From Ctenosaura bakeri (lineage: Eukaryota; Chordata; Lepidosauria; Squamata; Iguanidae), in assembly GCA_948474755.1 (NCBI GenBank), contig CAOLHI010000419.1, positions 186,001-250,000 of the forward strand: a stretch of DNA of 64,000 nucleotides, read 5' to 3'. The position numbers and the translations under genes are program-made. The notes under the pieces were generated by a model, which worked only from the letters and a program-made list of their open reading frames with translations, ran no database searches and was not told the origin of the DNA. Below, piece after piece: positions 36,205-47,205 of this stretch; positions within the stretch are counted from its first letter, which is position 1; the number at the start of each line of letters is the position of its first letter.

Positions 36205-36905
36205 GTCTGAACTTGGCCTCCTCCCTCATGGCAGGAAAAATCAGATGCACAAACGTAAGATGGTGGATGCCTGGCTTGACAGCAGCATGTGTGTAAATAA
36301 CCTAGTGGTCTTTAGTAGAACCAAGCTAAACATGAGTCAACAGTATGATTTAGCAGTTTAAAAAAGCAAACAAAATTCAAGGCTGTATCAACAAAAGTAC
36401 AGTGTATAAGGGAAGTAATAGTACCAGTCTATTCTACTTTTGTCAGACATCACCTGGAATGCTGCGTTCAGTTCTTGGTACCACTGTTTAAGAAGGACAT
36501 TGACAAAGTGAAACATGTTTGGAGGAGGGCAAACAGGACAATGAAAGGTATAAAAATGGTGACTATGAGGAATGATTGAGGGAGATGGGTATGTATAGCC
36601 TAGAGAAGACATGATTGATCACTGATTCAATAGCCAATTTATGTACCCTGAGGACCTTTGGATAGTTAACCTAGTTATCATTTCAAATTATTTTGTTCTC
36701 TGCTGATCCAGAGGAAAGGATTTGAATTGTTTGATGGTAAATTGGACTACATCAGAAGGTAGTATATGCATCATCTTTTTAGGTTTTTAAAGTTGGGTGG
36801 ACACCTACCATGTATGCTTTATCTGTGGATTCCTGCATTGGTGGGGGATTAGATGACTAGTAGACCCTTGAGAAACCTTCCAGTGCTATCATTCTATGAT
36901 CCCAT
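36205..36905 (+). mobile_element. CR1 LINE 3' end
   Basis: Matches the CR1 C-terminal coding and 3' region: aacatgagtcaacagtatga (near 36330), HHLECCVQFLVPLFKKDIDK-like residues (near 36440-36500), the RRANRTMKG block, then gtggacacctaccatgtatg and the CR1-type tail attctatgatccc at 36892-36905. Frame-shifted and dead. It joins directly to L2 sequence on the right. Confidence 0.75.
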
Positions 36906-37139
36906 GTGCTTTACTGAATAAGATTATGTGTGCTTGGATCCATTCCTGGATTCTTTCTGAGGTTTCCCTACATGTCCAGGAGCAGGTTGTGTGAGTGTAG
37001 CGTTTAATGGCATACCTCAAGGTGCCATTCTGTCCCCAGTGCTATTCAACATCTACATGAAACTGCTTGGAGAAATCATCTAGAGGCACGGGGCAGGGTG
37101 CTTTCAGTATGCTGATGACACCTAAACATATTTCTCTAT

Positions 37140-37797
37140 GGCCCTTTTCGCACTGAGGCTTTTTGCGTGAGCCGGGGTGGGCGGCTTGCGCGAAAAGCCT
37201 CTTCCGAGAGCCTGCCGGTTCCCCGCTCGTTCCTTCCGCAGGCGAAGGAACAAGCGGGGAAGCGGCAGCGTCCCGGAGGTGGAGGCGGCTCGTGCGTCCA
37301 TCCTCCCCCGCTTGTGCGAGAAGCAGGAGCCTCTCGCGCCGCCCCCCGTGCACGCGGGAAGTGAGCGACAGTCGCGCCCGTCCCCCCCGTGCGTGCCAGG
37401 AGCGAGCGACAGTCACGCCCACCCACCCCCCACGCGCGTGCGCGCGAAGCGGGAGGCTGTCGCGAGCAGCCCCCCACCCGCGCAAAGCAGGATGCCATCG
37501 CATCCGTCACGCAAGCGCCCCGCCCCATCCCTTCCTTCCGCAGGAGCGGAGGGAAGGAAGCCCTACCCGGCCGCCTCTCCGACGCACCGCACAACAGGTA
37601 AGTGCGGGTGGGCGCCGGGAGCATTGCGCGAGCGCGGGGTGATTTTCGCTTGGAAGAGAAAATCAAAAACCCCGCGCTCGCGCCGCTGCAGCCCCGTGAG
37701 AGCGCCGGAAGTGGGAGTGCGTCGTGTGGAGCGGCGCTCCCACTCCCGCACGGCTCACGGGGCTATTTTGCTCGGGAAAGCCCGTGCGAAAAGGGCC
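37140..37797. mobile_element. MITE-B, 658-bp GC- and CpG-rich copy
   Basis: Tips GGCCCTTTTCGCAC and the exact inverse gtgcgaaaagggcc. Subterminal stem: ccccgtgagagcgcc (near 37693) faces cggctcacgggg (near 37751-37762), with gggagtgcg and cactcccgc inside, the same hairpin seen in degraded form at 45754-46175. It keeps many CpGs in an AT-rich region, so it looks young or methylation-sheltered. Flanks TAT and TTT. Frames of up to 215 codons on both strands are low-complexity Arg/Pro/Ser translations of GC-rich DNA. Confidence 0.82.
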
Positions 37798-37834
37798 TTT
37801 GTCTTCCAAAACAGCTTCAGCTAAGGATAGTATT

Positions 37835-37964
37835 GGTCATTTCCGCACCACATTCTTATAGCGCGATTATTGCTTAGGCCCCTCCCTAAACTGCAAACCC
37901 TAGGATTCCATAGGATTTTGAAAGGGGAATAGTCGTGCTATAAGAGTGTAGTGCGGAAATGGCC
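37835..37964. mobile_element. MITE-A, left arm shortened
   Basis: Tip ggtcatttccgcaccac, then a jump to the right arm (ctgcaaaccctaggattcc) ending gtgcggaaatggcc. 130 bp, inside L2, with TAT near both ends if one extra base is allowed. Confidence 0.75.
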
Positions 37965-38515
37965 TATCTCTCCTCTGAGTGAATGCCTGGAGGAGGTAGT
38001 ATGCTGGATGAGGAAAAATAAACTGAAGCTGAATTCAGACAAAATGGAGGTTCTTACTGTCACGCGTCCTTACCTATGTTTGGACATGCGCCAACCAGTC
38101 CCAGATGGAGTTACACTTCCCCTGAAAGACTATGTTAACATCCTGGAAGTGCTTCTGGATCTGTCACTCCAAATGAAATCTCAGGTAGATGTGATGGCCC
38201 GAAGCACCTGTTATCAGCTTTGGCTGTTATGCCAGCTGCACCTCTTCCTAGAGCTGGAAGATGTAAAGATGGTAGTGCATTTACTGGCAACACTTAGTCC
38301 AGTCAGTCAGGACTGGGTTGGCAACTCTCACTCAAAGGATTTTTTTTTTCTTTAGCCACCCCTGTACTGTGGATCAGCCTGCTAGAAGAGAGTTGTCAGC
38401 TGAATATGCTATCTGAATTTAAAACAGTGTTAAAGACCAATCTCTTCTGGTGCAATTACTTCCTTACATCGTCTAAAATGTGTCTAGATACTTAAGGTAT
38501 AACATTATGTAAGGA

Positions 38516-38836
38516 TCTACGGGGAAAAAAAGGGTGAATCCAAACTATGGATTACATCTTAACTAAAGACAAATAGGGAGTTTAGAGTAAAAAGAAAAAA
38601 ATGTGTGTGAACATTGTTCTTGGCTGATAGCAAAAGGAAGTCAATAACTATGTTTTTCTTCTACTGTTTCCCTCTTTTCTTATGTATTATCCCTCTATTT
38701 TTCCCTTTTTCTTTTTTAATATGTGAAATATTGTTTTTTCAATCACCTGTATTTTTTATGCAACAGATTTGTATTGGTTTTCTTTTTGTTCTTTCCCTTT
38801 TCTTTTTAATAAAAAGATAATTAACAAAAAACAAAA
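38516..38836 (+). mobile_element. Probable L1 3' UTR fragment inside the L2 3' UTR
   Basis: A pyrimidine-rich run (tttttcccttttt, ctttcccttttcttttt) ends with an A-rich tail (taaaaagataattaac). The layout resembles the minus-strand L1 tails at 55005 and 63655. L2 3' sequence lies on both sides, so it appears inserted, but no target duplication was found. Confidence 0.4.
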
Positions 38837-39044
38837 CAGCCCTATTGGGATAATTTTTAAATTATAAATTTAAAGAATAGACTGATTGTTTTATTGTTTA
38901 TTATTTTATAAAGTATTGGTAAGTATTGGTCTTATATGTTCTTTTAAACTGATGTTATATGTTTTTAACTGGTTTATGTGCTGTATTTTAATCTGTTGTT
39001 GTTCCCCACTCAATCCAGGGGCAGAGGTGGGTAAGAAATAAAGA

Positions 39045-39095
<51 letters not shown>

Positions 39096-39111
39096 TATTA
39101 TTATTATTATT
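39045..39111. repeat. (AAT)n running into (ATT)n
   Basis: About 16 AAT units followed by about 6 ATT units, so the array is self-complementary. It begins as the tail of the L2 copy. Confidence 0.9.
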
Positions 39112-39218
39112 TTCAAGAAAACAATTTCCTTTTTGAGCTGCATGAGTGGGGCTTCTGTCCACTGTTGACATTTACTGAACTTGCACATTTCTTGTTGCAA
39201 AAAAAGGTCCCAAAGGTA

Positions 39219-39225
39219 GGTTTTG

Positions 39226-39265
<40 letters not shown>

Positions 39266-39308
39266 ATGTTCAAAAACTAGCTATATATATATATATGTTC
39301 AGAAACTC
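39219..39308. repeat. AT-rich palindrome with (AT)n core
   Basis: ttttgaaca (39221-39229) and tgttcaaaa (39267-39275) flank about 17 AT units. A second shorter (TA)n arm ending in tgttcagaaac lies at 39281-39306, a partial duplication of the right side. Confidence 0.8.
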
Positions 39309-40005
39309 TCGTACTTGCATCTAGAATAGGAGATACTTTAGTTTTGCATGCAAGGGTTAAGTACATGGAGCTTTGCATCCTTATCTGGGAGAAATTACCA
39401 GCTTTGAGTGGTTCCCAGAGCTTAAATCTGTTTTTTCCATTGTTCCTCAGCAGGGTTGTATGTATGCTTCCTTTGGTGCCACCTCTGATTTTTGGATTGA
39501 GTATTATAGTGTTACCCTTTCCTGAGGGCTGCATTGTACTATATTTACACATGAATAATGAGACTGATCTGTTGGATAGATGATTGGGATCCAAGTCATG
39601 CTGTTAAAATGTATTATAGGAGACTCCACCATTTAGCTGAAAATGCAATGGCCATCCCATCAGCATTATTACACAGCCTGTGGCTTAGTTGGTGCTTCTT
39701 TTCCTCTGTGATCTAACAACCTGAACCTACCATTTCTGTAGACCAGAGGAGAATCTCATGACATCATAATTACTCTCAAAAGTGCCATCTTCTTTCTAAA
39801 CTTGTTTGGCTATGTCTCTAGTGAGCATCCATTTGCTTTTACCCACAGTGAAGTGTTTCACTTTGCCATACTTCCTGCAGCACTATTGTAGTGCCAGGCC
39901 CTTCTCCTTTATATACTCATGTTGCCTCTTACAACAGACATATCTCACAGTAGATAGAGAGGACTGGATTATTGCTGTCCCTCCTCCTCATCTCATTGCA
40001 TGTAT
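39309..40005. other. No gene seen
   Basis: Single-copy-looking DNA before the solo LTR. Confidence 0.4.
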
Positions 40006-40930
40006 TGTTACCCCACTGGAAAACCCTGTCCCGGGGTCTACAATTTTGATATTAACATATGATTCCATGTGCCTGAGAGGTTGCCCTGATGGGCATGTAG
40101 GCAGCAATGGTTGAACAATCAAAAACCAGGTCAGGCCAGTAAAATCCCCAGTCACGTAACCCCAGCAGACCTCAAGCTGTGTAAACCCACAGTAGACAAA
40201 GGGTCCTTAGCCCCTGAGAAGCCGACTTCAGGGGATTAGCGTGTTTGCCCCAAGTTGAGCACCAATAGCAATAAAATCCTATCAAGCAAGGACCATTTAC
40301 ATAAAGTCACACCACAACCCAATGCAGCCGAAGATCCTGAGACTTTGGCAACATCTTGTAATCTCATCATGCAAAGGAAGTTACCATTGTGAAGCCTCTT
40401 TCTCAATGCGACATTCATTGTTCTCCCTAGGAAAGGATTAGCCCTCCAGGTACTTTTCCCCCTACAAATAGTCCCAGTTCTTGAGCAGTTCTTTTGGATC
40501 ACTCCTGGTCATCCCAGCAGACCATTTCTCCACCCATTGAGTAATCCCCTCAGCCCTCTCCGTGCTGAGCTCCACTTCTCCATTGTTTTTCCCGGACCAA
40601 GGACTTCAGGAAAAGGTGCAGTATTATCCCAGCTACAATCCCTTCAATATTCCCCCTATCCAGTTTCCTCACTTTTGCTTCTTAATAGGTCTTGCGTGAG
40701 TGTGTGAGTGATTGTGTTGGTGCGTGAGACTTTCATTCCATAAAATCATTTATGGGACATTCTTGTTTGGTTTTTGGCTTGGCCTGATCCCATAAAAGCT
40801 GGGTAAAAAGACCCCACTAGGTTACCCTGCCTCTCACATTGCTATTGCTCGTGCTCTGGCTAGTTTCCATTCCCCATCACATGGAGCACATTGAGGTGTC
40901 CCCCAAGGGACCCCAGAAATCAGGGTAACA
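40006..40930 (+). mobile_element. Solo LTR, 925 bp (same family as 52135)
   Basis: Ends TGTTACCCCACTGG and CAGGGTAACA. Nearly collinear with 52135-53033 throughout, for example cctgtcccggggtc, aaaaccaggtcaggccagta, ttgtttggtttttggcttgg. Flanks GTAT and ATAT match at three of four bases. The polyadenylation signal is mutated to CATAAA (near 40739). No internal genes. Confidence 0.8.
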
Positions 40931-41035
40931 ATATTTTGAAAGATGCAGCACCTTCCAGGGCTGCCTGGTTTTCTTGGGAGGCTTCTTTCTTGTGACATTT
41001 CTTTTTCTTTGGGGAACTCAGACTATCTGTTTGCA

Positions 41036-41812
41036 TACCCTTTTCACACTTTACCTTGATAGCACGACGAACTAGAGCCCTCACGATATTGCCAATATTG
41101 CAAGAGGCCCAGTAGAGAGCCCCTTGCAGTCTGTACACAGTAGGGCATTTGCGAGACAGCACCAGTCCCCTCCCGGTGCCTTGTCTGCATGTCGGCGTCC
41201 TGGGCCACACCCAGGTCTTGCCCTGTCCCCGCCCCACAGCCTCTGATTGGTCGGTAGTTTTTCTTTTTTCTTTTATTGTTTCGTCGACTATCGTGCTAAT
41301 GTTAGCAGGATAGATCCTGCCAACAGGCTGTTTCATACTACGTTGGTAACGTGCTAACGTGCTAATGATAGTGCTGGGTTTAAAACCCCCCCCACAGTCT
41401 GCTGGACCCCAGGGGCTGCTGTTGTCTTGAGTGTGAGTGGCGATGCAGCCCCGGGGTGGCCTCTCGCGGCAACGTGTCATGCAGTGTTCCCTGCTGCGAT
41501 GAGGGCAGCAGCTGGCCTGCTGCTGGGTGGAGTGTCCCCTGGGAGTTGCTGCATGAGGGACAGGCAGCAGGGACTGCCCACACCCCACCCACTCCCGGGT
41601 CCTTCCCGGAAGCACACCGGACGACGACTCCACAGGCCCTCTGGTCGCGTGACCAATGCATGAAAGGGAGGTTATAATAAGAAAACGTGCTATCAGCACT
41701 ATCCGTGGCCGTGATAGCACCTGGTTTGCTAGAATGTCATGCCATACAGCAGCTCGTGAAGGAGGGAGGGAGTGTGCCTAATACACTTTTAAAACACCAT
41801 GTGAAAAGGGCC
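41036..41812. mobile_element. MITE-B-type element, 777 bp, unique interior
   Basis: Left tip (ta)cccttttcacac and right tip atgtgaaaagggcc are inverse. Just inside, atagcacgacg (about 41070) faces the inverse gtgatagcac (about 41710). GC-rich, with no recognisable protein; a 266-codon minus frame across it and its flank has no known domain. Only 105 bp separate it from the LTR. Confidence 0.62.
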
Positions 41813-43385
41813 CTAGTCTTAGAATCTGTTAAGCCTTGAAAACTGTAGTCTGTAACCAATGTTTGCAAGCCTGTGGCGTACGAGTCTATGCCCCCCTCAC
41901 AATTTGATTTATCTGGTGAAAAACCTGTATCTCTCAAAAACTTTCATTACATTTTAAAAAACCACAGGTGTCAAGGGCTCCCAGAACTGCACTCAGGATA
42001 GAATCTTTGCTCAGCCTTAGAAAAGGACACATCTCTCTGCCCCCATAGGAAAATGAAAGATGTATTTTTCTTCTTGCAGTCAGATCTGTATACAGCTTGC
42101 ATTCCTTCTTCATACTCCAGCACTGAGTGAGGTGGCTATCTGTGAAATCGTAAGGTGCAGGAGGCTTCAAAGTAAACTCCATGGCTTCAGGCCTCTCACT
42201 TCTACATTTTGTAGAAGGCACAGTTCCTCTACTACCATCATATTTAAACTGTGAATAAAAGCATACTGCAACAGCAAATGTATGTAGCTAGATCTTATTG
42301 AGAATGAAAATGAAAGTGAACAAAGTAAGCCTGGGAACTGTTCCCTAAAACCAGTTTTCCTTAAGGAACCTGTTCTTCTTACTCAAGTGACATGATATAG
42401 GCATCTGTTGCTTGTGTATTTATCTGTGAGGGGTATTTCACATAAAAATGTATAAAAGGTAGAGTATAAAGTGTCCTTGCCCAATGACAGCAGAGGGGTA
42501 GGCTATGGTGTGTGAAAACAAAGTCCTGCTCTCCAGCAAAGCCTGGTGCTTATATTTTGTGTCCTGATTTGGGACCATTCCTGGGAGTAGTTCTGACTTG
42601 GTGTTCTGACAGAACTTCAGGAGGGATGTTTTTAACTTTAGAGACTAGGAGTGGTTTTAAGCAAGAAGAATTTGCTATGTGGCTGTGATACCGCTCTGTG
42701 AGGGAAGGCTGTGATACCATTCTGAAGATGTTTGGGGAGCTCCATGATATCTAGTGAGCTCTGGTGTGGTTGTGGGTTTCTGTTGCTGCTGCTTCTACTT
42801 TCTTTTATTCCTTTTTTGCCTGCTGGAAGTACTGGACTGCATATAGCCCCAAGGCCATCTTGAAATGAGCTGTGATTAGTTATGGTACTTTTTCCACAGA
42901 TTGAGAAACTGCTATAAATGGACTGAGCAACTAAATAAAGCTAGGCCCTTTATCTTTCTCCAGGGTGCCCTGCAGCTAAAATTCAGGGAGAAGATCCTTC
43001 TTTCCTTCTCATATGTTATGAAAAGTTAAGACTGTTGAATTTCTGCTTATAACACATCTGATAAGATACCGAACTCTCTGCCCTTCTTTCTATATCTAGT
43101 GCTCCCTTTCTAATACTTCCTAAACAGACAGAAAACCAACAGGTAGAGTGTCCTCCAACATATGAAAGTGGGAAATGTACTCATTGGACTTTTAGCTGAC
43201 ATGAATGTGAAGAATAAGCAGAATATTCAGAAGTGCTGTTTCACTGCCTCCATGCTAGGTAAATATGCAAATTTCACTGGCTGTAACAGTAATCCCTTTT
43301 CAGTTGTTTCTAAGGTTACATTTTGTAAGTATATAGCATCTCCTGTATACCTTTTAAGTTGTAGCTAGGAACCACAAGGGCCTAA
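41813..43385. other. No gene seen; possible unrecognised LTR at about 42.4-43.0 kb
   Basis: The 42420-43010 part starts tgtgaggggtatttcaca, has tataaaagg (42452-42460) and an AATAAA near 42933, an LTR-like layout, but I found no matching right end or target duplication. Confidence 0.25.
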
Positions 43386-43590
43386 ATATCATAAAGGCAC
43401 CAGTCCCTTTCTGACCTTGGAAGCTAAGCGTGGTCAGCCCTGGTTAGTATGTGGATATAAGACTGCCAATGAATACCAGGTCCTATAGGCTTTATTTTAG
43501 AGGAAGGAAGTGATAAAACAATCTCTGAGTTTTCCTTCCCTAGGACTATCCCATGAAATTACTGGGCTCCTTCAAGGCAGACAAAATCTA
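43386..43590 (+). mobile_element. 5S-derived SINE, diverged
   Basis: 5S-like head (cttggaagctaagcgtggtc, then ccctggttagtatgtggata), SINE body (ttagaggaaggaagtgataa) and a degenerate tail near 43555-43590 (catgaaattactgggctcct). Confidence 0.75.
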
Positions 43591-45505
43591 AATGTGAGCA
43601 CTCAAAATCTAAATGTGACACTTCAATTCACTGTTGAGTTTGATTTAGAAGAACACAGATACAATTAGATGGCCTTGGAGTTACAAGGACTTAGCCGAGG
43701 ACTTCTTGAGATCAATATCTACTGTTCTCTGATCCTGCTGTTTCTGAAGTACTGTTTAGCAATTTGCTTGAACATTCATAGGACTAAAATGGTGGATGTG
43801 GACATGGGTGGCACAGGTATGGATATGAGAAGCAATGCCCTTTGCATTGGGAAGAAAATTAGATCTTAGTGCACTGAATGTGAAATGGGAACCCTGATCT
43901 TCAGAGCTTTGCATTATTTTGGAATGCTTAGGGACACTGACTTGGGGCTTATTTGAGTATATACACACCTGTGTCCTACAAGGTTTGAGGCAATGTCACT
44001 TACTTACTTGTCTGACCAGCTGCTCTCTGCTGTTGATGATATGCTCTATTTTATCCCTCTTCCAGATATGGTCCTCTCAGGCCTTGGCCATCACGCTTGA
44101 TTGGTTAAAGCAGAACAGATTAAAGCATTCTGATGCAGAGAACCTATATTAGCTAAATCACCTGGGAACAGAATACCTCCTAAGCAAGAAAAAGCACTGT
44201 TCAAATTTTCTCTGTATTTCTTTTGATATTGTTGGTATAATGTATTATAAATGACAAATCAATAAATATTGCATTTACCAAAAGGAAGAGAAGAGCAAAT
44301 AATTTCTTCTCTGACAAATTAAACCATGAAAATTAGTGCAGCCCAGCTAGTTAGTACACTTTGTTTTGATGCAATTGCATCAGATTCTGTATAAACTTGT
44401 ACCTTGTCTCTAATATTTTGTGGGATGTTTGTCACAATGTATCTCACTGTCACTGAAGTAGTTCTCAGAAGAGTGTTAGATGTCATTAGGAATGTGTGAG
44501 AATTTGGGTTCAGTTCATTTTTGTAAGATTTTTTTTTTTAAAAAAAACAAATTGTTTATACTGAGAATGAAAAGAATTTAAGATTTGAAACATTTAACTT
44601 TGGCAATGACTTAAATTGGTTTCTTAATCCAGGGCCAAGACTTTGAGTGCTTAACTTTTAAAATTCTGGACCTGAATCTCTGTGTACTTAACCATGTTAG
44701 TACTGAATTAGGGTTGCCCCCCTCTCTTTTCCCCTGAGAAGCTTCTTACCTTTAACATCAATGTGGCAGACAAATACAACATGCTTAGAATAGCTCTGCT
44801 TCTTGATGTTGGCTGGGGGAGGGATTTTAGAAGAAAAATAGAAGTGGATTCTGACAGGTTCTTTCACAGTTAAAACATTGGACTGAAACCTACTGTTAGT
44901 TTCAACTAAAGCAGAACCATTAATAGTGGGATTCATCTACCTGTTGACTCATCATTCAACAATTGATTCAGTGGATTACTCCAGCTGGGACTAATCAACA
45001 GGATTCAGGCCAGTATGGACACATTTCTAATGTATCCAATAGTGAGAATTGCTCATCATCATGTGCCCAGATTCTAGTCTTTTGACTAAGACCTTCGTAG
45101 GCTGGGCTGTTGGTGCCTTCTGTCATAGTTAGATTTGGACAATGGCTGATAAAGGTGTATGGTTATGGTGGTGAGTGAGAATTACATGGCAATCTGACAT
45201 TCCTGTGGTCAGGAAAGAAACAGGGAGATATTTTATATATATAAAAACCCTATTAGAACATTCATTTCTCTACACAAATACAAAAAATACTCCAGTCTGG
45301 GAGTTGGGATGAAAAGTCTATAAAGGATCTGTAACTACATTAAAGTTAGTTCAGTTACAAAACTCCGTGTGATAAGAAGTCCATATGTAAGCACAGAACT
45401 CTATAATGATATATAGCCAAAAGTGATTGTTGCTGCTTTTCAGACCTTTCCCAGTAACATGGGAAGAAAGAGTGGATGGACAGAGATGGTGTATTGGCTG
45501 ACTTT
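43591..45505. other. No gene seen
   Basis: About 1.9 kb of AT-rich DNA; a short palindromic T/A run at 44527-44545. No exon-like frame. Confidence 0.4.
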
Positions 45506-45750
45506 GGGACTTATCACACTACACTGTTATAGCACTATTATCCTACTTTATTATTATCCTACTACTATTTATCCTGCCATGGCAATATTCCATGTAATCA
45601 TGGGATTTGCAGTTCAGGGAGAGGCATTTGAATTCTTAGCCAGAGATTTCCAGTGCCTTAGCAAACTACAAACCCCAGAATTCCACAGGGTGCAGCCAGG
45701 GCAGTTAAAGTGGAATAATAGCACTATAATAGTATAGTGTAATAGGAACC
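45506..45750. mobile_element. MITE-A, long form, inverted spacer
   Basis: Left arm with a local expansion (ttattatcctactactattt), the central spacer in inverted orientation (gaattcttagccagagattt), then the right arm ending gtatagtgtaataggaacc. The tips are degenerate. A MITE-B copy begins three bases later. Confidence 0.7.
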
Positions 45751-45753
45751 TTA

Positions 45754-46175
45754 GGCCCTTTTTGCACCTTACCTTTTCCCGGTGCCGGAATGAGAGGCTT
45801 GCGCAGGAAGGCTTCGGAGGAATGCTCCCGCATCCCTCCTGCTTGGGCTTCACAGATGCTTCCTGGTCGTGCGAGCGCCCTGCCTCTTCCATTTGCAGTG
45901 CAGCCTGGGACCTCCCAGGCTGCACTGAGGAAAGGACACGCGGCCAGCCTGGCTCCCGAGGCTCCGCAGAGCAGGTAAGTGAGTGCGAGGCCCCACAGTG
46001 ATGCACGACTGTGCATCATTTTCGGCTTTGAACCAACAATTAAAAAAATGCATGCATGGTCTGCGTCAGGCTCTTGAACATCGCGCAAATGTGAATGCGT
46101 TGTGTGGACCGCTCCTCACATTTATGCAACACTCAAGGGGCCCTTTTGCTTCAGAAATTCTGTGCAAAATTCTCC
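45754..46175 (+). mobile_element. MITE-B copy with perfect TTA duplication
   Basis: Left tip GGCCCTTTTTGCACC; degenerate right tip gtgcaaaattctcc. TTA flanks both sides (45751-45753 and 46176-46178), the clearest target duplication for the longer family. Interior blocks: cctgcctcttcc, then caggctgcactgagg stem, and a subterminal hairpin ending cactcaaggggccctttt. Confidence 0.82.
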
Positions 46176-46823
46176 TTAGTCCTCAGAGGAACACCTGAGT
46201 AGGGTTATAGTTGTCTTTCCTTATGACAGTTAAGTAAAATGGGCATAGCACGTTCTCCTGTCAAGTACCTGCAGCTCCAAAAATTGACATAATATTTGAC
46301 ATGCAAGTTTGTTTGGTGAAGTTCAAGCAAAATAGAGGCATTGTCATGAATGAAGCAGTACACACACACACACGTGCGCACACACAGAGATACTAGGGTA
46401 TTCAGCATACTACTTTGAACAGTGATAAACCTTACAATCTCGCAGACTTTTATTACTATTGTTTTAACATGCTGAATGGTGGTTGGTACTGTAAACTAGA
46501 GAGTGTTGGGAATAAAGAATGATCACTGTGTTTTATCCTTTGAGTACATATTTTTTATAACTGAGAAATCTCCTTTCTTTTGTAGAGAGAAGAACAATAG
46601 GATTAACAGCATTTCCTGCTGGTGTTTCTAGGAATGTATAATATTGGCATGGATTGTGTAGCATTGGCTTGTGTGTATGCAGAGGTACACACATGTGCAC
46701 CTATCTTCTTTTAAAAAATATGTCCCATTCCTCTAATAGCTACACATTACTCAGGGTGGCTACAAACAAACTGTATGGATTTTAGAACAACTAATCTAAT
46801 AGAAAACAGAATTAACTTAGTTA
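46176..46823. other. No gene seen; short (CA)n tract
   Basis: CACACA/GCGCA run at 46360-46387; otherwise unremarkable. Confidence 0.4.
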
Positions 46824-47205
46824 ATTTGTATCCCACCTGTCTCCCGGCATGGGATAAAAGGCAGATTACAACAAGGTTAAAACAAGGTGAAGTTAAGAAC
46901 CTTTTGATTAAAATAGTTAAAACATAAATAACAAACTATCATATTAAACCACCATTAATGTTTTTTTTAAAAATAAAATCATTGAAATAAACAATAAAGA
47001 TAAAAATGTAGAACCCTACCATAAAAAGACCATTCTGCACAATCAAATATTTATACAATCTGACTAGAAACCAAAATATAATTTAGAATGTTAAAAGGCA
47101 AACATGGTAAAAACAGCTGTTGAGATACTGGATTTTTATAGAACTGAAAGAACAGATAAAGATTTTGATTTACACAGGTAGATGTTCCAGGGAGGTGGCA
47201 ATAGG
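46824..47205 (-). mobile_element. L2-type LINE 3' UTR
   Basis: At 46830-46865 the antisense of the L2 terminus is visible (gtatcccacctgtctcccgg, then catgggataaaaggcag), followed by the A-rich antisense of the 3' UTR. The last coding block is not readable. Confidence 0.5.

Larger units (their letters stand above)
36906..39042 (+). mobile_element. L2-type LINE carrying two nested DNA transposons and an L1-like tail
   Basis: Left part: GIPQGAILSPVLFNIYMKLL (near 37013-37072), then the catalytic YADD box at 37108-37119, followed by a stop. After the two transposons (37140-37797 and 37835-37964) the frame resumes with PLSECLEEVVCWMRKNKLKL (from about 37969), GVTLPLKDYVNILEVLLDLS (38107-38166) and ARSTCYQLWLLCQLHLFLEL. 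The 3' UTR is probably interrupted at 38516-38836 and ends with the L2 terminus gggcagaggtgggtaagaa and an (AAT)n tail. The longest uninterrupted frame, 37951-38355, is 134 codons. Confidence 0.82.

Noticed and set aside
37177..37824. Plus-strand open frame of 215 codons, and a 176-codon minus frame
   Set aside because: Both lie in the CpG-rich MITE-B. Low-complexity Arg/Pro/Ser/Ala translation open on both strands.
40920..41720. Minus-strand open frame of 266 codons
   Set aside because: It spans the end of a solo LTR and most of a GC-rich MITE-B-type element. No domain, no family resemblance, and composition explains the lack of stops.
42420..43010. Full LTR call for the TGTGAGGGG... region
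   Set aside because: It has TATA-like and AATAAA motifs, but no matching right terminus or target duplication was found, so it is mentioned only as a possibility.
7540..46175. CRISPR array or other prokaryote-type repeat system from the recurring palindromes
   Set aside because: Copies are kilobases apart with no regular spacing, and the surrounding SINEs and LINEs are vertebrate.
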